Positions 1 to 7,467 of a DNA stretch of 36,769 bases are shown in pieces. The DNA is taken from NCBI RefSeq assembly GCF_023073715.1, contig NZ_JADPKA010000085.1, forward strand, positions 1 through 36,769, in the 5' to 3' direction. The DNA comes from Bradyrhizobium sp. 164. GTDB lineage: Bacteria > Pseudomonadota > Alphaproteobacteria > Rhizobiales > Xanthobacteraceae. How positions within the stretch are numbered: the first letter of the stretch is position 1; each line of letters opens with the position of its first letter. Made by a program: the position numbers and the translations under genes. The notes beneath the pieces were generated by a model. The model saw only the letters and a list, made by a program, of their open reading frames with translations, did not search any database and was not told the DNA's origin.

Positions 1-276
1 GAACCTTGGCGATCGCTTCTCGAACAGAACAGCACCAGGGTGCTCTCCCCTGAGATCCCCATCTTTCTTGCGCAGGGGGCCAACGACCAGGTCATCCAGT
101 CCGCGGTCACGCAGGCCTACATGGACAAGTTGTGCAAAGCCGGCAGCAAGGTCAGGATGGTGGTGTTGCCCGGTATCGGCCACGGACGCGCAGCCCAGGC
201 GAGCGCGATGGCGGCGGTAAATTGGATGACTGACCGCTTCACCGGAAAAAGACCTCCTGACGATTGCGTCAGATAG
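1..276 (+). CDS. Lipase-like alpha/beta hydrolase, C-terminal fragment
   Basis: The frame is open from the first base of the window, so the 5' part of the gene lies outside; the GTG at 40 is internal and not a real start. The 91 visible residues contain a beta-strand run (PEIPIFLAQGANDQVI) holding the conserved acid-loop Asp of alpha/beta hydrolases, then GIGHGRAA with the probable catalytic His, and a final helix. The order 'QG-x-x-D ... GHG' resembles the C-terminus of secreted fungal/bacterial LIP-type lipases. Only the acid and His of a triad can be seen; the nucleophile is outside the window. Substrate unknown. Confidence 0.6.
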   Translation, partial: EPWRSLLEQNSTRVLSPEIPIFLAQGANDQVIQSAVTQAYMDKLCKAGSKVRMVVLPGIGHGRAAQASAMAAVNWMTDRFTGKRPPDDCVR

Positions 277-837
277 AGCTTGCCCAGAACGCCAAAGGAA
301 TTAGCCATCGGCTCTTTGGCTTCGGCTTCAACGTGCGGCGCTGTTCCAATTTTCGGGCTTGGGCGCGGACGAAAGTTCCGAAAAATCTTGAGCGCGATCT
401 CCAGCGCCGAACTACTGCAGCGCGTGTCGATCCGACGATCAGAACAAACCACGTCGGTCATGGCATATCGAGTACGCTGATCGGGGTGTAATCGCGTGGA
501 AGACACTTAGATGGAGAAGCAATCCATTCTTCTTTTGATGGAACCGATCGCGTCTACTTCGGTAGATTGACTAGACCCTACGACCGCTTTTGGCCCAACT
601 CGGACGTCTGGTGAGCTGCCGTAATGGGCTGGTGTCAGAGGCAGAGCGGACGCATTCGCGCCGTCAGGGCAGCGCCCATGATGAGCACGCGCTCTGGCTT
701 TGGCCCAATCCCAAAACCGTCTATCTGCGCCTGGCGCGGGACCGAGTTATTGCCGCCCCCATGATTATGGGTGTCACGACGTCCGTGCCGCGGTTAGACT
801 TGGCTCGCGCCGCGGGGGACACGCGGGTCGCGGGACG
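277..837. other. Gene-free 560-bp stretch
   Basis: I see no supportable gene here. Short open frames exist on both strands but lack ribosome sites or recognisable protein character. The first part (about 280-580) looks noticeably more AT-rich than the flanking genes. The segment must contain the promoter of the two-component operon starting at 838, but I cannot place it. It may be a decayed remnant or an insertion scar. Confidence 0.5.
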
Positions 838-1515
838 ATGAACATGAGCGAACAGGACGAGACGGGTGAGGCCATCACCATCCTCCTCGTCGAGGACGAC
901 GCGCCGACCTGCTGGCGGCTCCACGACGCGCTGGTCAAGGCCGGCTACGAGGTGCGCAGTGCCGGCACGCTCGGAGAAGCTCGCTCCGCGTTCGGGAAGG
1001 CGGCGCCTCGCGTGCTGCTGACCGATCTCAGACTTCCCGACGGGCACGGCATCGAGCTGATTCGCGAAACCCGGCAGCGCTTTCCCGACACCGAGATCAT
1101 GGTGATCTCCGCGCTCGGCGACGAGGAAAGCGTGATCTCGGCGATCACGGTCGGTGCCACCGGCTATCTGCTCAAGGATGCCTTTCCGACCGACATCGCC
1201 ACCACCGTGCGCGATCTGGTCGCCGGCCATTCGCCGATCTCGGCCTCGATCGCCCGTTTCATCGTCCGGCGTACGCAGAATTCGGCGGAGCCCTCGCCCG
1301 GCCCCGTGCTCAACACGGCCAAGCTGACCCCGCGCGAGATCGACATCCTCTGGGGCATTGCCAAAGGCTTCAGCTACGCCGAGATCGCGAGCCATCTCGG
1401 CCTGTCCAGGCAGACCGTGACGGGCCACATCAAGAACATCTATCGCAAGCTCGAGGTGCACACCCGCAGCGAGGCGGTGTTCGAAGCCGTGCAGCAGGGC
1501 CTGATCAAGCTGTGA
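838..1515 (+). CDS. NarL/LuxR-family response regulator
   Basis: DNA-binding output protein of a two-component system, 225 residues. The N-terminal receiver domain (about residues 13-125) has the acidic pocket VEDD and the phospho-acceptor Asp at about residue 63 in LLTDLRLPDG, with the conserved Lys in YLLKDAF. The C-terminal LuxR helix-turn-helix (about 160-225) is seen as LTPREIDILWGIAKG followed by EIASHLGLSRQTVTGHI. The open frame extends upstream to 700, but that part lacks protein character; ATG 838 or ATG 844 is the likely start. It overlaps the downstream sensor kinase by four bases (GTGA), so the two are translationally coupled. Target genes are not evident from the neighbourhood. 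Confidence 0.9.
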   Translation: MNMSEQDETGEAITILLVEDDAPTCWRLHDALVKAGYEVRSAGTLGEARSAFGKAAPRVLLTDLRLPDGHGIELIRETRQRFPDTEIMVISALGDEESVISAITVGATGYLLKDAFPTDIATTVRDLVAGHSPISASIARFIVRRTQNSAEPSPGPVLNTAKLTPREIDILWGIAKGFSYAEIASHLGLSRQTVTGHIKNIYRKLEVHTRSEAVFEAVQQGLIKL

Positions 1516-3428
1516 GCGAGATTGCGGCGAAGACACTCACGCGCCCGCGGCGCCGGCTGATTGCGTCGCGCCTCGTGCCCTATCTGCTGCTCCAGGCCCT
1601 GATCGTCATCGTCACCATCCTTGGGCTCCGGCTGCTGCAACCCGGCGATCCCGAAGAGTTCGCCGTGAGCGACTTTTCGGCGCGCGAGAATGGCACGATG
1701 CACGCGGTGACGCTGCCGCATTTCACCGCATCGCGCTATTCGCTGGCCGACCCGCCGCTCTACACCGCGGCCTTCACATTCCGGCGGAGCGATGTGGGAT
1801 CAGGGTGGTCGGTGTATCTGCCGCGGTTCAGCAACGCGGTGGAGGTCGCCGTCAACGGCGTCGTGGTGCTGGATTCCCGGCGTGACGCCAATGCCAACCG
1901 GCCGGACCGCAACACGCCGCAGATCGCGGCGATTCCGTCCTCGCTGCTGCGCGACGGCGCCAACGATATCACGGTACGGCTGTTCGTATGGGGGCCGCTG
2001 AAGGGCTTTCTCGACAGCGTCTATGTCGGACCGGATGCCGCCTTGCGTCCTGCCTACGAGACGCGCGCGCTGCTGTTCGTCACGCTGCCGGTCGTGTTCT
2101 CCGCCTGGCAATCGATTCTCGCGGTCATCCTTGCGATCATGTGGTTGATGCGGCGCCACGAGCCGGTTTACGGCGTGCTGGCGGTGGCGATGGTGCTCGG
2201 CGTGGTGCAGGCATTCGTGCCCCCGCCGCTGCCGCCGGCCACGACGTCGCGGCTCGCCGCCGTGCTGTTGGCATCCGCACCGATCGAGAGCGCGCTGATC
2301 GTCGTGTTCGGCGTGCTGTTCTTCGGCTGGCGCTGGCCGCGTTACGGCACACTGCTGTTCGTGCCGGGCCTCATCGTGTTCGTGGTCGGGCTGATCGGGG
2401 GCCCGCCGCTGCCGCGCATACTCTTTCTGGTGCTCGGCATTCCCACGGTCGGGCTTTGCCTGTTCCTGATGGCCTGCGTGACCGCAGCCGCATTGGTCCG
2501 GCGCCAGGACGCGGCAAGCTTCACGATTGGCTGCGCCGTGACCATCGTGCTGGTCTGCTGGGTCCAAGACATGCTCACGGTGCTCGAGATCGTGAGCAAC
2601 GATCGCATCTTCGTCTCGCGCCTGTCCTATTCGGCGATGCTGGTCGCGATCGGCGCCGGGCTGACCTGGCGCTTCGCCCGCGCGCTGAACCAAGTCGACA
2701 GCTTTGCCGGCCAGCTCGTCGCACGGGTGGCCGAGGCCGAGGAGCGGCTGAAGGCGAGCTTTGCCCGCGAGGAGGCGCGCGCCCGCGCCGCCGCGCTCGC
2801 CAACGAGCGCACGCGGCTGATGCGGGACCTGCATGACGGCCTCGGCGGCCAGCTCGTCAGCATCGTCGCGCTCTCCGAGCGCGGCCACGAGGGCGCGACC
2901 ATCACGGAGGCCGCTCGCGCAGCACTGAAAGATCTGCGTCTCGTCATCGATTCCATGGACGACATCGGCGGCGACCTGATGCTCGCGCTCGGCTCCTGGC
3001 GCGAGCGCGCGACGGCGCAATTGCGCCCGCACGATATCGCGCTCGACTGGCGCGTGGCAACGCCGCAGGGGCTGCCGCTGCATCCCGAACTGCGGCCATG
3101 GCACGTCATCCAGATCGTGCGCATCCTCGACGAAGCCGTGACCAACGCCGTCAAGCACGCAGAGGCGCGCCACATCGCGGTCAGCATCGAGACGCTCGAC
3201 GACGATCACGGGCCGTATGGCGTGATCAGCGTGACGGACGACGGCAAGGGTTTTGCGCGCGCCGACAATTGTGCGAGCGGCGGCCAGACCGCGCGGGGCT
3301 TGCGCAACATGCGGAGCCGCGCCGCACGCTGCGGCGCGGTGCTCGATCTGAGCTCGGACGCCTCAGGCACGTGCGTGCGGCTGCAATTGCCGCAGCGCTT
3401 TCCCGACAGCGACGCGGCTGCGGGCTGA
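1512..3428 (+). CDS. 7TM sensor histidine kinase, HisKA_3 type
   Basis: Membrane sensor kinase of 638 residues, partner of the preceding regulator. One N-terminal membrane segment (about 18-38) is followed by a roughly 150-residue beta-rich periplasmic domain. Then comes a block of about seven hydrophobic segments (about 175-395), as in 7TMR-DISM receptors, and a short coiled coil. The kinase core starts with RDLHDGLGGQLV; the phosphorylated His is about residue 441. The ATPase has the N box EAVTNAVKHA (Asn about 545) and the G1 box DDGKGF (about 576-581). HisKA_3 kinases pair with NarL-type regulators, which fits the gene order. GTG start at 1512 inside the regulator stop codon. The ligand is unknown; the periplasmic part looks jelly-roll-like, which may mean sugar-type sensing (inference). 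Confidence 0.9.
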   Translation: MSEIAAKTLTRPRRRLIASRLVPYLLLQALIVIVTILGLRLLQPGDPEEFAVSDFSARENGTMHAVTLPHFTASRYSLADPPLYTAAFTFRRSDVGSGWSVYLPRFSNAVEVAVNGVVVLDSRRDANANRPDRNTPQIAAIPSSLLRDGANDITVRLFVWGPLKGFLDSVYVGPDAALRPAYETRALLFVTLPVVFSAWQSILAVILAIMWLMRRHEPVYGVLAVAMVLGVVQAFVPPPLPPATTSRLAAVLLASAPIESALIVVFGVLFFGWRWPRYGTLLFVPGLIVFVVGLIGGPPLPRILFLVLGIPTVGLCLFLMACVTAAALVRRQDAASFTIGCAVTIVLVCWVQDMLTVLEIVSNDRIFVSRLSYSAMLVAIGAGLTWRFARALNQVDSFAGQLVARVAEAEERLKASFAREEARARAAALANERTRLMRDLHDGLGGQLVSIVALSERGHEGATITEAARAALKDLRLVIDSMDDIGGDLMLALGSWRERATAQLRPHDIALDWRVATPQGLPLHPELRPWHVIQIVRILDEAVTNAVKHAEARHIAVSIETLDDDHGPYGVISVTDDGKGFARADNCASGGQTARGLRNMRSRAARCGAVLDLSSDASGTCVRLQLPQRFPDSDAAAG

Positions 3429-3564
3429 AAGGCCCCCTCCCCGAACGTGTGGGGCGCACGGAGAGAGGGACGGGCCGGGTGATTGCCTCTGCGGAGGACG
3501 GGGGTGTTCGTCCGCATGGCTCCGTCGGCCCGAAGCAATGCAATCAAATCAACCGAATGGACGA

Positions 3565-3855
3565 TCAGCGCACGCCAACGCGATTGACCGGGCCGCCGCG
3601 GTTCATCGGCGTCCCTGCGCGCACGCCGACACCGGGCGCGCCGACACCGGGTGTCGCGACTGCAGCCCGCGCAACCGGAGCTCCCGGCGCAACCACCACT
3701 GCCGCAGCCGGCCGCACCACGCAGCCCTTGGGCACGCCGACCGTCTTGCAATAGACCACGGCCTGCGCCGGGCTCGTGCCCAGCGACGCCATCGCCGCAC
3801 CCGCCAGCGCCATGATTGTCAGCCCGGCGCTCAGCGCTCCCGCTCTTTTCGACAT
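3565..3855 (-). CDS. Small secreted Ala/Val/Pro-rich protein
   Basis: Predicted 96-residue exported protein. The start at 3855 is favoured by a GGGAG-type ribosome site just upstream and by the signal peptide that begins there (MSKRAG, a hydrophobic stretch, and a probable cleavage after SPAQA). The mature part has a short segment with two Cys (YCKTVGVPKGCVV) and then a low-complexity tail rich in Val, Ala, Gly and Pro with repeated GVGAPGVGVRAG-like units. No enzyme motif is visible. It looks like one of the short orphan periplasmic proteins common in Bradyrhizobium. Transcribed toward the end of the sensor kinase gene. Confidence 0.6.
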   Translation of the reverse strand: MSKRAGALSAGLTIMALAGAAMASLGTSPAQAVVYCKTVGVPKGCVVRPAAAVVVAPGAPVARAAVATPGVGAPGVGVRAGTPMNRGGPVNRVGVR

Positions 3856-4087
3856 TTTGCTCTCCCGCTCCCGTTCGGCGACCCGGCGCAATCACCGGGT
3901 TTCGCAACCGACGTGCAGCCTGAATGGCAAAAGAGGGCGCGTGGATACATGCCATGAAGATGGGGTGCGGCGGCCGGAAGGGCGCACCCGGTGCCATGAA
4001 CATGGCATGGACCTGCGCCCGGCTGTCGCGAGATCGTCCGGCCCGCTTGATCCCACTGGACCAACGACAATCCCAAAGAGGTGCTTT

Positions 4088-4312
4088 ATGAAGATTTCGG
4101 TTCTTGCCGCGCTGCTGCTCGCCGCCACCGCCGTGTCCCCCGCTGCGCAATCCGGTCCGACGCCGCAGGAGCAAATGGCCTGCCGCGGCGATGCCAGCAA
4201 ATTCTGCGCCGAACATATCGGCAAGCCGCCGCAGATGAATGCCTGCCTGCGCCAGAACAAGACCAAGCTCTCCGACTCCTGCCGCAAGGTCGTGGAATCT
4301 CACGGAGGCTGA
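4088..4312 (+). CDS. Secreted cysteine-rich repeat protein
   Basis: Predicted 74-residue exported protein with an AAAGAGG ribosome site 6 bases before ATG 4088. A signal peptide (about residues 1-20, ending SPAAQ) is followed by one compact four-Cys unit: ACRGDASKFC, then NACLRQNK and DSCRKVVE. The spacing resembles the cysteine-rich repeat known from Golgi GLG1 and found singly in many small alphaproteobacterial proteins. No catalytic residues are visible, so enzyme names sometimes attached to such short proteins should not be trusted. Role unknown; a small disulfide-bonded periplasmic protein is the safest description. Confidence 0.7.
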   Translation: MKISVLAALLLAATAVSPAAQSGPTPQEQMACRGDASKFCAEHIGKPPQMNACLRQNKTKLSDSCRKVVESHGG

Positions 4313-4377
4313 GCCGGCCCTCAAGTCCGGGAGCGCCCCAGCAGAGCGAACCCGGACCCGGTTTTGCGCATCATGTT

Positions 4378-5061
4378 TTAGTCGTCATCAGGCCCGAACA
4401 GCCTGATCTGCGGGAAGCCGCTGCGCGAACGGCCGGCATAGTCGCGCGCATCGGAATCTTCGCGGATATTGCGCGCGACGTCGTCCCAATCGGAGCGGTC
4501 GCGCAGGCCGCGCGGCTCGCGGGACTCGTAATAGTGGCGGCGCTCGGCCCAGCGTTCACGCCGCTCCGCCCGGCGCCGTTCGGAGGCGGCGCGCTTCACG
4601 TCGGAATCCCGCGCCTTGGCATAGGCATTGTCCGGCGCGGCGGCCGGCTCTGTCGACGCCTGCTGCTCCGCAGGCCTGGGCGCGGCTGGTGCCGGCTTGG
4701 ACTGTTCCTTGGGCGGCTCGACCGCGGCCGCTTGCGAGGGTCGCGGTGCCGGCGGTGCAGCGTTCGCCTGAGTGGTTGGCGTGTCGGGCTTGGCGGGTTC
4801 GGGCTTTGCTTCGGCCGGTGCGGCAATGATCGCGCCGAAAGCTTGCGAACCGGTGAGATAATTGACGCGCTCGGACGGTGCATTGGTTGCTGCCGGCGCG
4901 CTGCCGACTTCGGCGCGTTGCGCCATCTTGCTGGTATCGGGCCCCTGCTTGGGCGCGACCGGATTCATGATGTTGCCGGCGACGATGCCGCCGCCAAGGC
5001 CAATGGCGATGGCCGCGACTATGGTTCCGGCACCGACGAAATAGGCTGTCGAGGCGCGCAT
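4378..5061 (-). CDS. Membrane-anchored protein with Pro/Ala linker and Arg-rich C-terminus
   Basis: Unrecognised 227-residue protein. The start at 5061 has a GGGAG-type site upstream; the longer frame adds only 11 residues. One N-terminal membrane segment (about 5-30, Gly/Ala/Ile-rich) is followed by a periplasmic-looking region. A Pro/Ala/Lys low-complexity linker spans about residues 75-145. The C-terminal part is strongly charged, with many Arg in the RRAERRERWAERR type, and ends in an acidic GPDDD. The layout (anchor, flexible spacer, charged head) suggests a protein reaching through the periplasm or binding a polymer, but this is inference. It lies 3' of the next minus-strand gene and probably shares its transcript. 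Confidence 0.6.
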   Translation of the reverse strand: MRASTAYFVGAGTIVAAIAIGLGGGIVAGNIMNPVAPKQGPDTSKMAQRAEVGSAPAATNAPSERVNYLTGSQAFGAIIAAPAEAKPEPAKPDTPTTQANAAPPAPRPSQAAAVEPPKEQSKPAPAAPRPAEQQASTEPAAAPDNAYAKARDSDVKRAASERRRAERRERWAERRHYYESREPRGLRDRSDWDDVARNIREDSDARDYAGRSRSGFPQIRLFGPDDD

Positions 5062-5145
5062 TGATCCACTCCCTCTTTGGGGCGAGCAACGCACGTTGAT
5101 TGCCAGATGTTCCTGATCCGGAAGCAGTTCCCAAAGGAACTGAGG

Positions 5146-5856
5146 TCAGATCTGCTGCGCGACCTTCTCCAGCCCGATGATGCGGGCGAGCTTGCGCACT
5201 TCCTCTTTCTGGTCATCACGCAGCTGGAACAGCAGCGGCATCGCGGCCGACTTCAACTGCTGGACCTCGTCGCAATTCGGATCGATCGGCACGCCTGGCG
5301 CGTTCGGATTGGAGAGCTTGTTCGCCGAGATCTTGCGGACGACATTGCGGAGCGCCGTCTCGACCGAGGGCCAATAATATTCCTGCGACGAGGACAATTT
5401 CAGGCGATCCCTAATGCCCGCGATCTGTGCGTCGGACAGCAGCGAATAGGATTTCTGTGGCTGCGGCTTGGCCACGACTTTCGGCTTAGCCGGGACCTCG
5501 ACGGCGGGAATCTCCGCTGCGGCGGGCGCTTGGTGCGCACTTGCCTTCGGCATCGGGAAATCGGAAGGCGTGGCTGCGGCAAAGGCCTGGCGCAGCGGCT
5601 CGGTCAGCACCGGAGCCTGGGCGAGTTTGTCGGCGGCGACCTGCACCGGCTCGATCGCGGCCGAGGCCAGTGCCAGCGTCGGAACCAGACGGTCGGCCTT
5701 GGCGGCGCGGTTGGCCGCGAGCGGCTTGGCCGGAGGCGTCTGCGAGATCATCTCGGCGCTGACGCTAGGCACGCTGTCGCGCCCGAGAATGGCGTTGGTG
5801 GCAGCCCCGAGGACCAGGAAACAGGTCAGCACGACGATGGTGATGGCTTTGGACAA
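5146..5856 (-). CDS. Membrane-anchored protein with Spy-like LTxxQ-type C-terminal region
   Basis: Unrecognised protein of about 236 residues. TTG at 5856 is preferred because GGAGGG lies 4-5 bases before it and the membrane/signal segment starts right after (KAITIVVLTCFLVLGA); GTG at 5886 in the same frame lacks a good site. An Ala/Pro/Lys-rich spacer precedes a helical C-terminal domain (last 95 residues) with two motifs of LTxxQ shape, LKLSSSQ and LFQLRDDQ. Such motifs mark periplasmic Spy/CpxP-like proteins; here the match is only by motif and helix pattern. Two Cys, one in the membrane segment and one in PNCDEVQQL. Function unknown. Confidence 0.6.
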   Translation of the reverse strand: MSKAITIVVLTCFLVLGAATNAILGRDSVPSVSAEMISQTPPAKPLAANRAAKADRLVPTLALASAAIEPVQVAADKLAQAPVLTEPLRQAFAAATPSDFPMPKASAHQAPAAAEIPAVEVPAKPKVVAKPQPQKSYSLLSDAQIAGIRDRLKLSSSQEYYWPSVETALRNVVRKISANKLSNPNAPGVPIDPNCDEVQQLKSAAMPLLFQLRDDQKEEVRKLARIIGLEKVAQQI

Positions 5857-5988
5857 ACGTCCCTCCGCGCCCGGCTTCAAGTCCACGTGATCAGTGCCCG
5901 GAAACTGGGCGATAATTAAGGCTCAACCGTGCCATTGCGGCGGCAATCGCGCGGACTACAGCGACATCGCCCGGAAAACTCAAGAGAA

Positions 5989-6237
5989 TCAGGCAGCTCG
6001 CGCCAGATCGTAGGCGTCCTGGATGTCGGCCACGATCTCGGAGGCCTCCCAGACCGCGCGCGGCTCAACCGATTGCAGCGTCACGGTCCAGTTGCCGCCC
6101 CGGCGGGTGCGAGGGACGCTGACGATGTCGAAGCGGACGTTGCGGCACAGCGGGTGGCGGGCCAGCGCGTGGGCCACGCGAACGCGGATTTCGTCCAGCG
6201 TCGCGGCTGTCTTGCAGTCGAGATAGTTGAAGTCCAT
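5989..6237 (-). CDS. Small hypothetical protein behind a CtrA box
   Basis: Unrecognised 82-residue protein, probably cytoplasmic (no signal or membrane segment). It has a GAGAGGG ribosome site before ATG 6237. It contains a mixed alpha/beta pattern (DEIRVRVAHALARHPLC, then RFDIVSVPRTRRGGNWTVTL), which looks like a folded domain rather than a spurious frame. A consensus CtrA site lies 58-72 bases upstream of the start, suggesting cell-cycle or motility-linked expression (inference). Confidence 0.6.
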   Translation of the reverse strand: MDFNYLDCKTAATLDEIRVRVAHALARHPLCRNVRFDIVSVPRTRRGGNWTVTLQSVEPRAVWEASEIVADIQDAYDLARAA

Positions 6238-6294
6238 CGCCTGTCCCTCTCGGTCCTGATTGGCGGCCGTGACGGGATTGTTGGCGGGCGATGG

Positions 6295-6309
6295 TTAATC
6301 TGCCGTTAA
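6295..6309 (-). promoter_or_regulatory. Candidate CtrA-binding site
   Basis: On the minus strand the bases read TTAACGGCAGATTAA followed by CC. This is the full CtrA consensus TTAA-N7-TTAAC known from alphaproteobacteria, with no mismatch. It lies 58-72 bases before the start of the small gene at 6237, a distance compatible with a promoter element. A second TTAAC half-site occurs near 6334. CtrA control is inferred from the motif only. Confidence 0.5.
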
Positions 6310-6387
6310 GTGAGCGGGACGGAAGAGCGCGGGATTAACCGTGATCGGGAGACGGCGCCTCTCTACGCCTCCGGATTTGTACGGGGA

Positions 6388-7353
6388 CTACCGCCCGCCG
6401 GCCTCGCGATATTCCGCGCGCGTCTGCGCAACGAGATCGCTCACCGCCACCACGTCTGTCACGCCCGACGTCGAATGCCCAGCACTCCAGATGTCGCGCC
6501 AGCGTTTTGGCCGGTTCTCGCGCGCGGCGACGTCGATGTCCTTGGCGATGTCGATCGCCCCGTGCGCCGGTAGGTCGTCGGGATCGAGACCTGCGGCCAC
6601 GATCGACGGCCTCAGCATGCTGGTCTGCAGTCCCGTGAAGGCGGTGGTGAGCAGGACGTCGTCGGCGCTGCTCTCGACCAGCATCCGCTTGTGGCGGTCA
6701 TCGGCCATGCTCTCGCGCGTCGCGATGAACTTCGTGCCCATGTAGGCGAGATCGCAGCCGAGCACTTCGGCGGCATGCAGCGCGCGGCCGTCGCTGACGC
6801 CGCCCGCAAGCACAATGATGCCGTCGTAGAATGCCCGCACCGCGCGGACAAAGGCGAACGGGTTGAGCCAGCCGGTCTGCCCGCCGGCGCCTGCCGTGAG
6901 CAGCACCAGCCCGTCCACACCGGCTTCCGCTGCACGCTCGGCGTGGCGGATCGAGGCGACATCCGCCAACACCAATGCGCCGGCGTCATGCAGCGGCTTT
7001 GCGACCTGTGCGGGCGAGCCGACCGAGGTGATGACAATCTCCGGCCTGTGCCGCAGCAGTACGGCGAGATCCTGCTCCAGCCGCGCGTTGGAACGGTGCA
7101 CGATCAGATTCGGGCAAAGCGGCGCCGCCTTGCGCCCGGTTTGCTCTTCGTGCTGCCGCAATCTGGTTCCGACCGCGGTGAGCCATTGGTCGAGCTGTTC
7201 CGGGCTACGGCAATTCGCGCTGGGAAAGCTGCCGATCACGCCGTTGCGGCAGGCCGCGACCATCAGCTCGACTCCCGACACCAGGAACATCGGCGCCGCG
7301 ATCAGCGGCAGAGCGAGACGATCGCGGAAACGTTGCAGTCGATCCGACGGCAT
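6388..7353 (-). CDS. Nitronate monooxygenase-family flavoprotein with altered active site
   Basis: Protein of 321 residues from ATG 7353, which has GGGAGG just upstream. It shows the FMN-binding TIM-barrel features of the NMO/2-nitropropane dioxygenase family: an N-terminal LPLIAAPMF strand, GSFPSANCRSPEQL, the phosphate-loop region LAGGVSDGRAL, and LGCDLAYMGTKFIAT. At the place where NMO and FabK-type enzymes carry the catalytic His (AGGH) this protein has AGGQ (Gln about residue 159). It is therefore a family member that may not oxidise nitronates. It is divergent from the acyl-CoA ligase gene, with 114 bases between starts, suggesting shared control. The paralog at 9905-10873 keeps the His. 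Confidence 0.85.
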   Translation of the reverse strand: MPSDRLQRFRDRLALPLIAAPMFLVSGVELMVAACRNGVIGSFPSANCRSPEQLDQWLTAVGTRLRQHEEQTGRKAAPLCPNLIVHRSNARLEQDLAVLLRHRPEIVITSVGSPAQVAKPLHDAGALVLADVASIRHAERAAEAGVDGLVLLTAGAGGQTGWLNPFAFVRAVRAFYDGIIVLAGGVSDGRALHAAEVLGCDLAYMGTKFIATRESMADDRHKRMLVESSADDVLLTTAFTGLQTSMLRPSIVAAGLDPDDLPAHGAIDIAKDIDVAARENRPKRWRDIWSAGHSTSGVTDVVAVSDLVAQTRAEYREAGGR

Positions 7354-7467
7354 GCATGCCTCCCTGCGCGGGCTTCGTCGTTCCATCCCGCATTCGCTGT
7401 GCTAGCCTCATCAGCAACATTGGCACGCCAGAAGCCGATGACAAAGCAACGAGGAAACAGGAAGCAT

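Noticed and set aside
117..506. A 129-codon minus-strand frame at the left edge
   Set aside because: It overlaps the lipase-like tail antisense, has no ribosome site, and no recognisable protein pattern.
1800..3209. A 469-codon open frame on the minus strand inside the sensor kinase gene
   Set aside because: Antisense shadow with His/Arg/Asp-rich low-complexity translation; the plus-strand kinase motifs are unambiguous.
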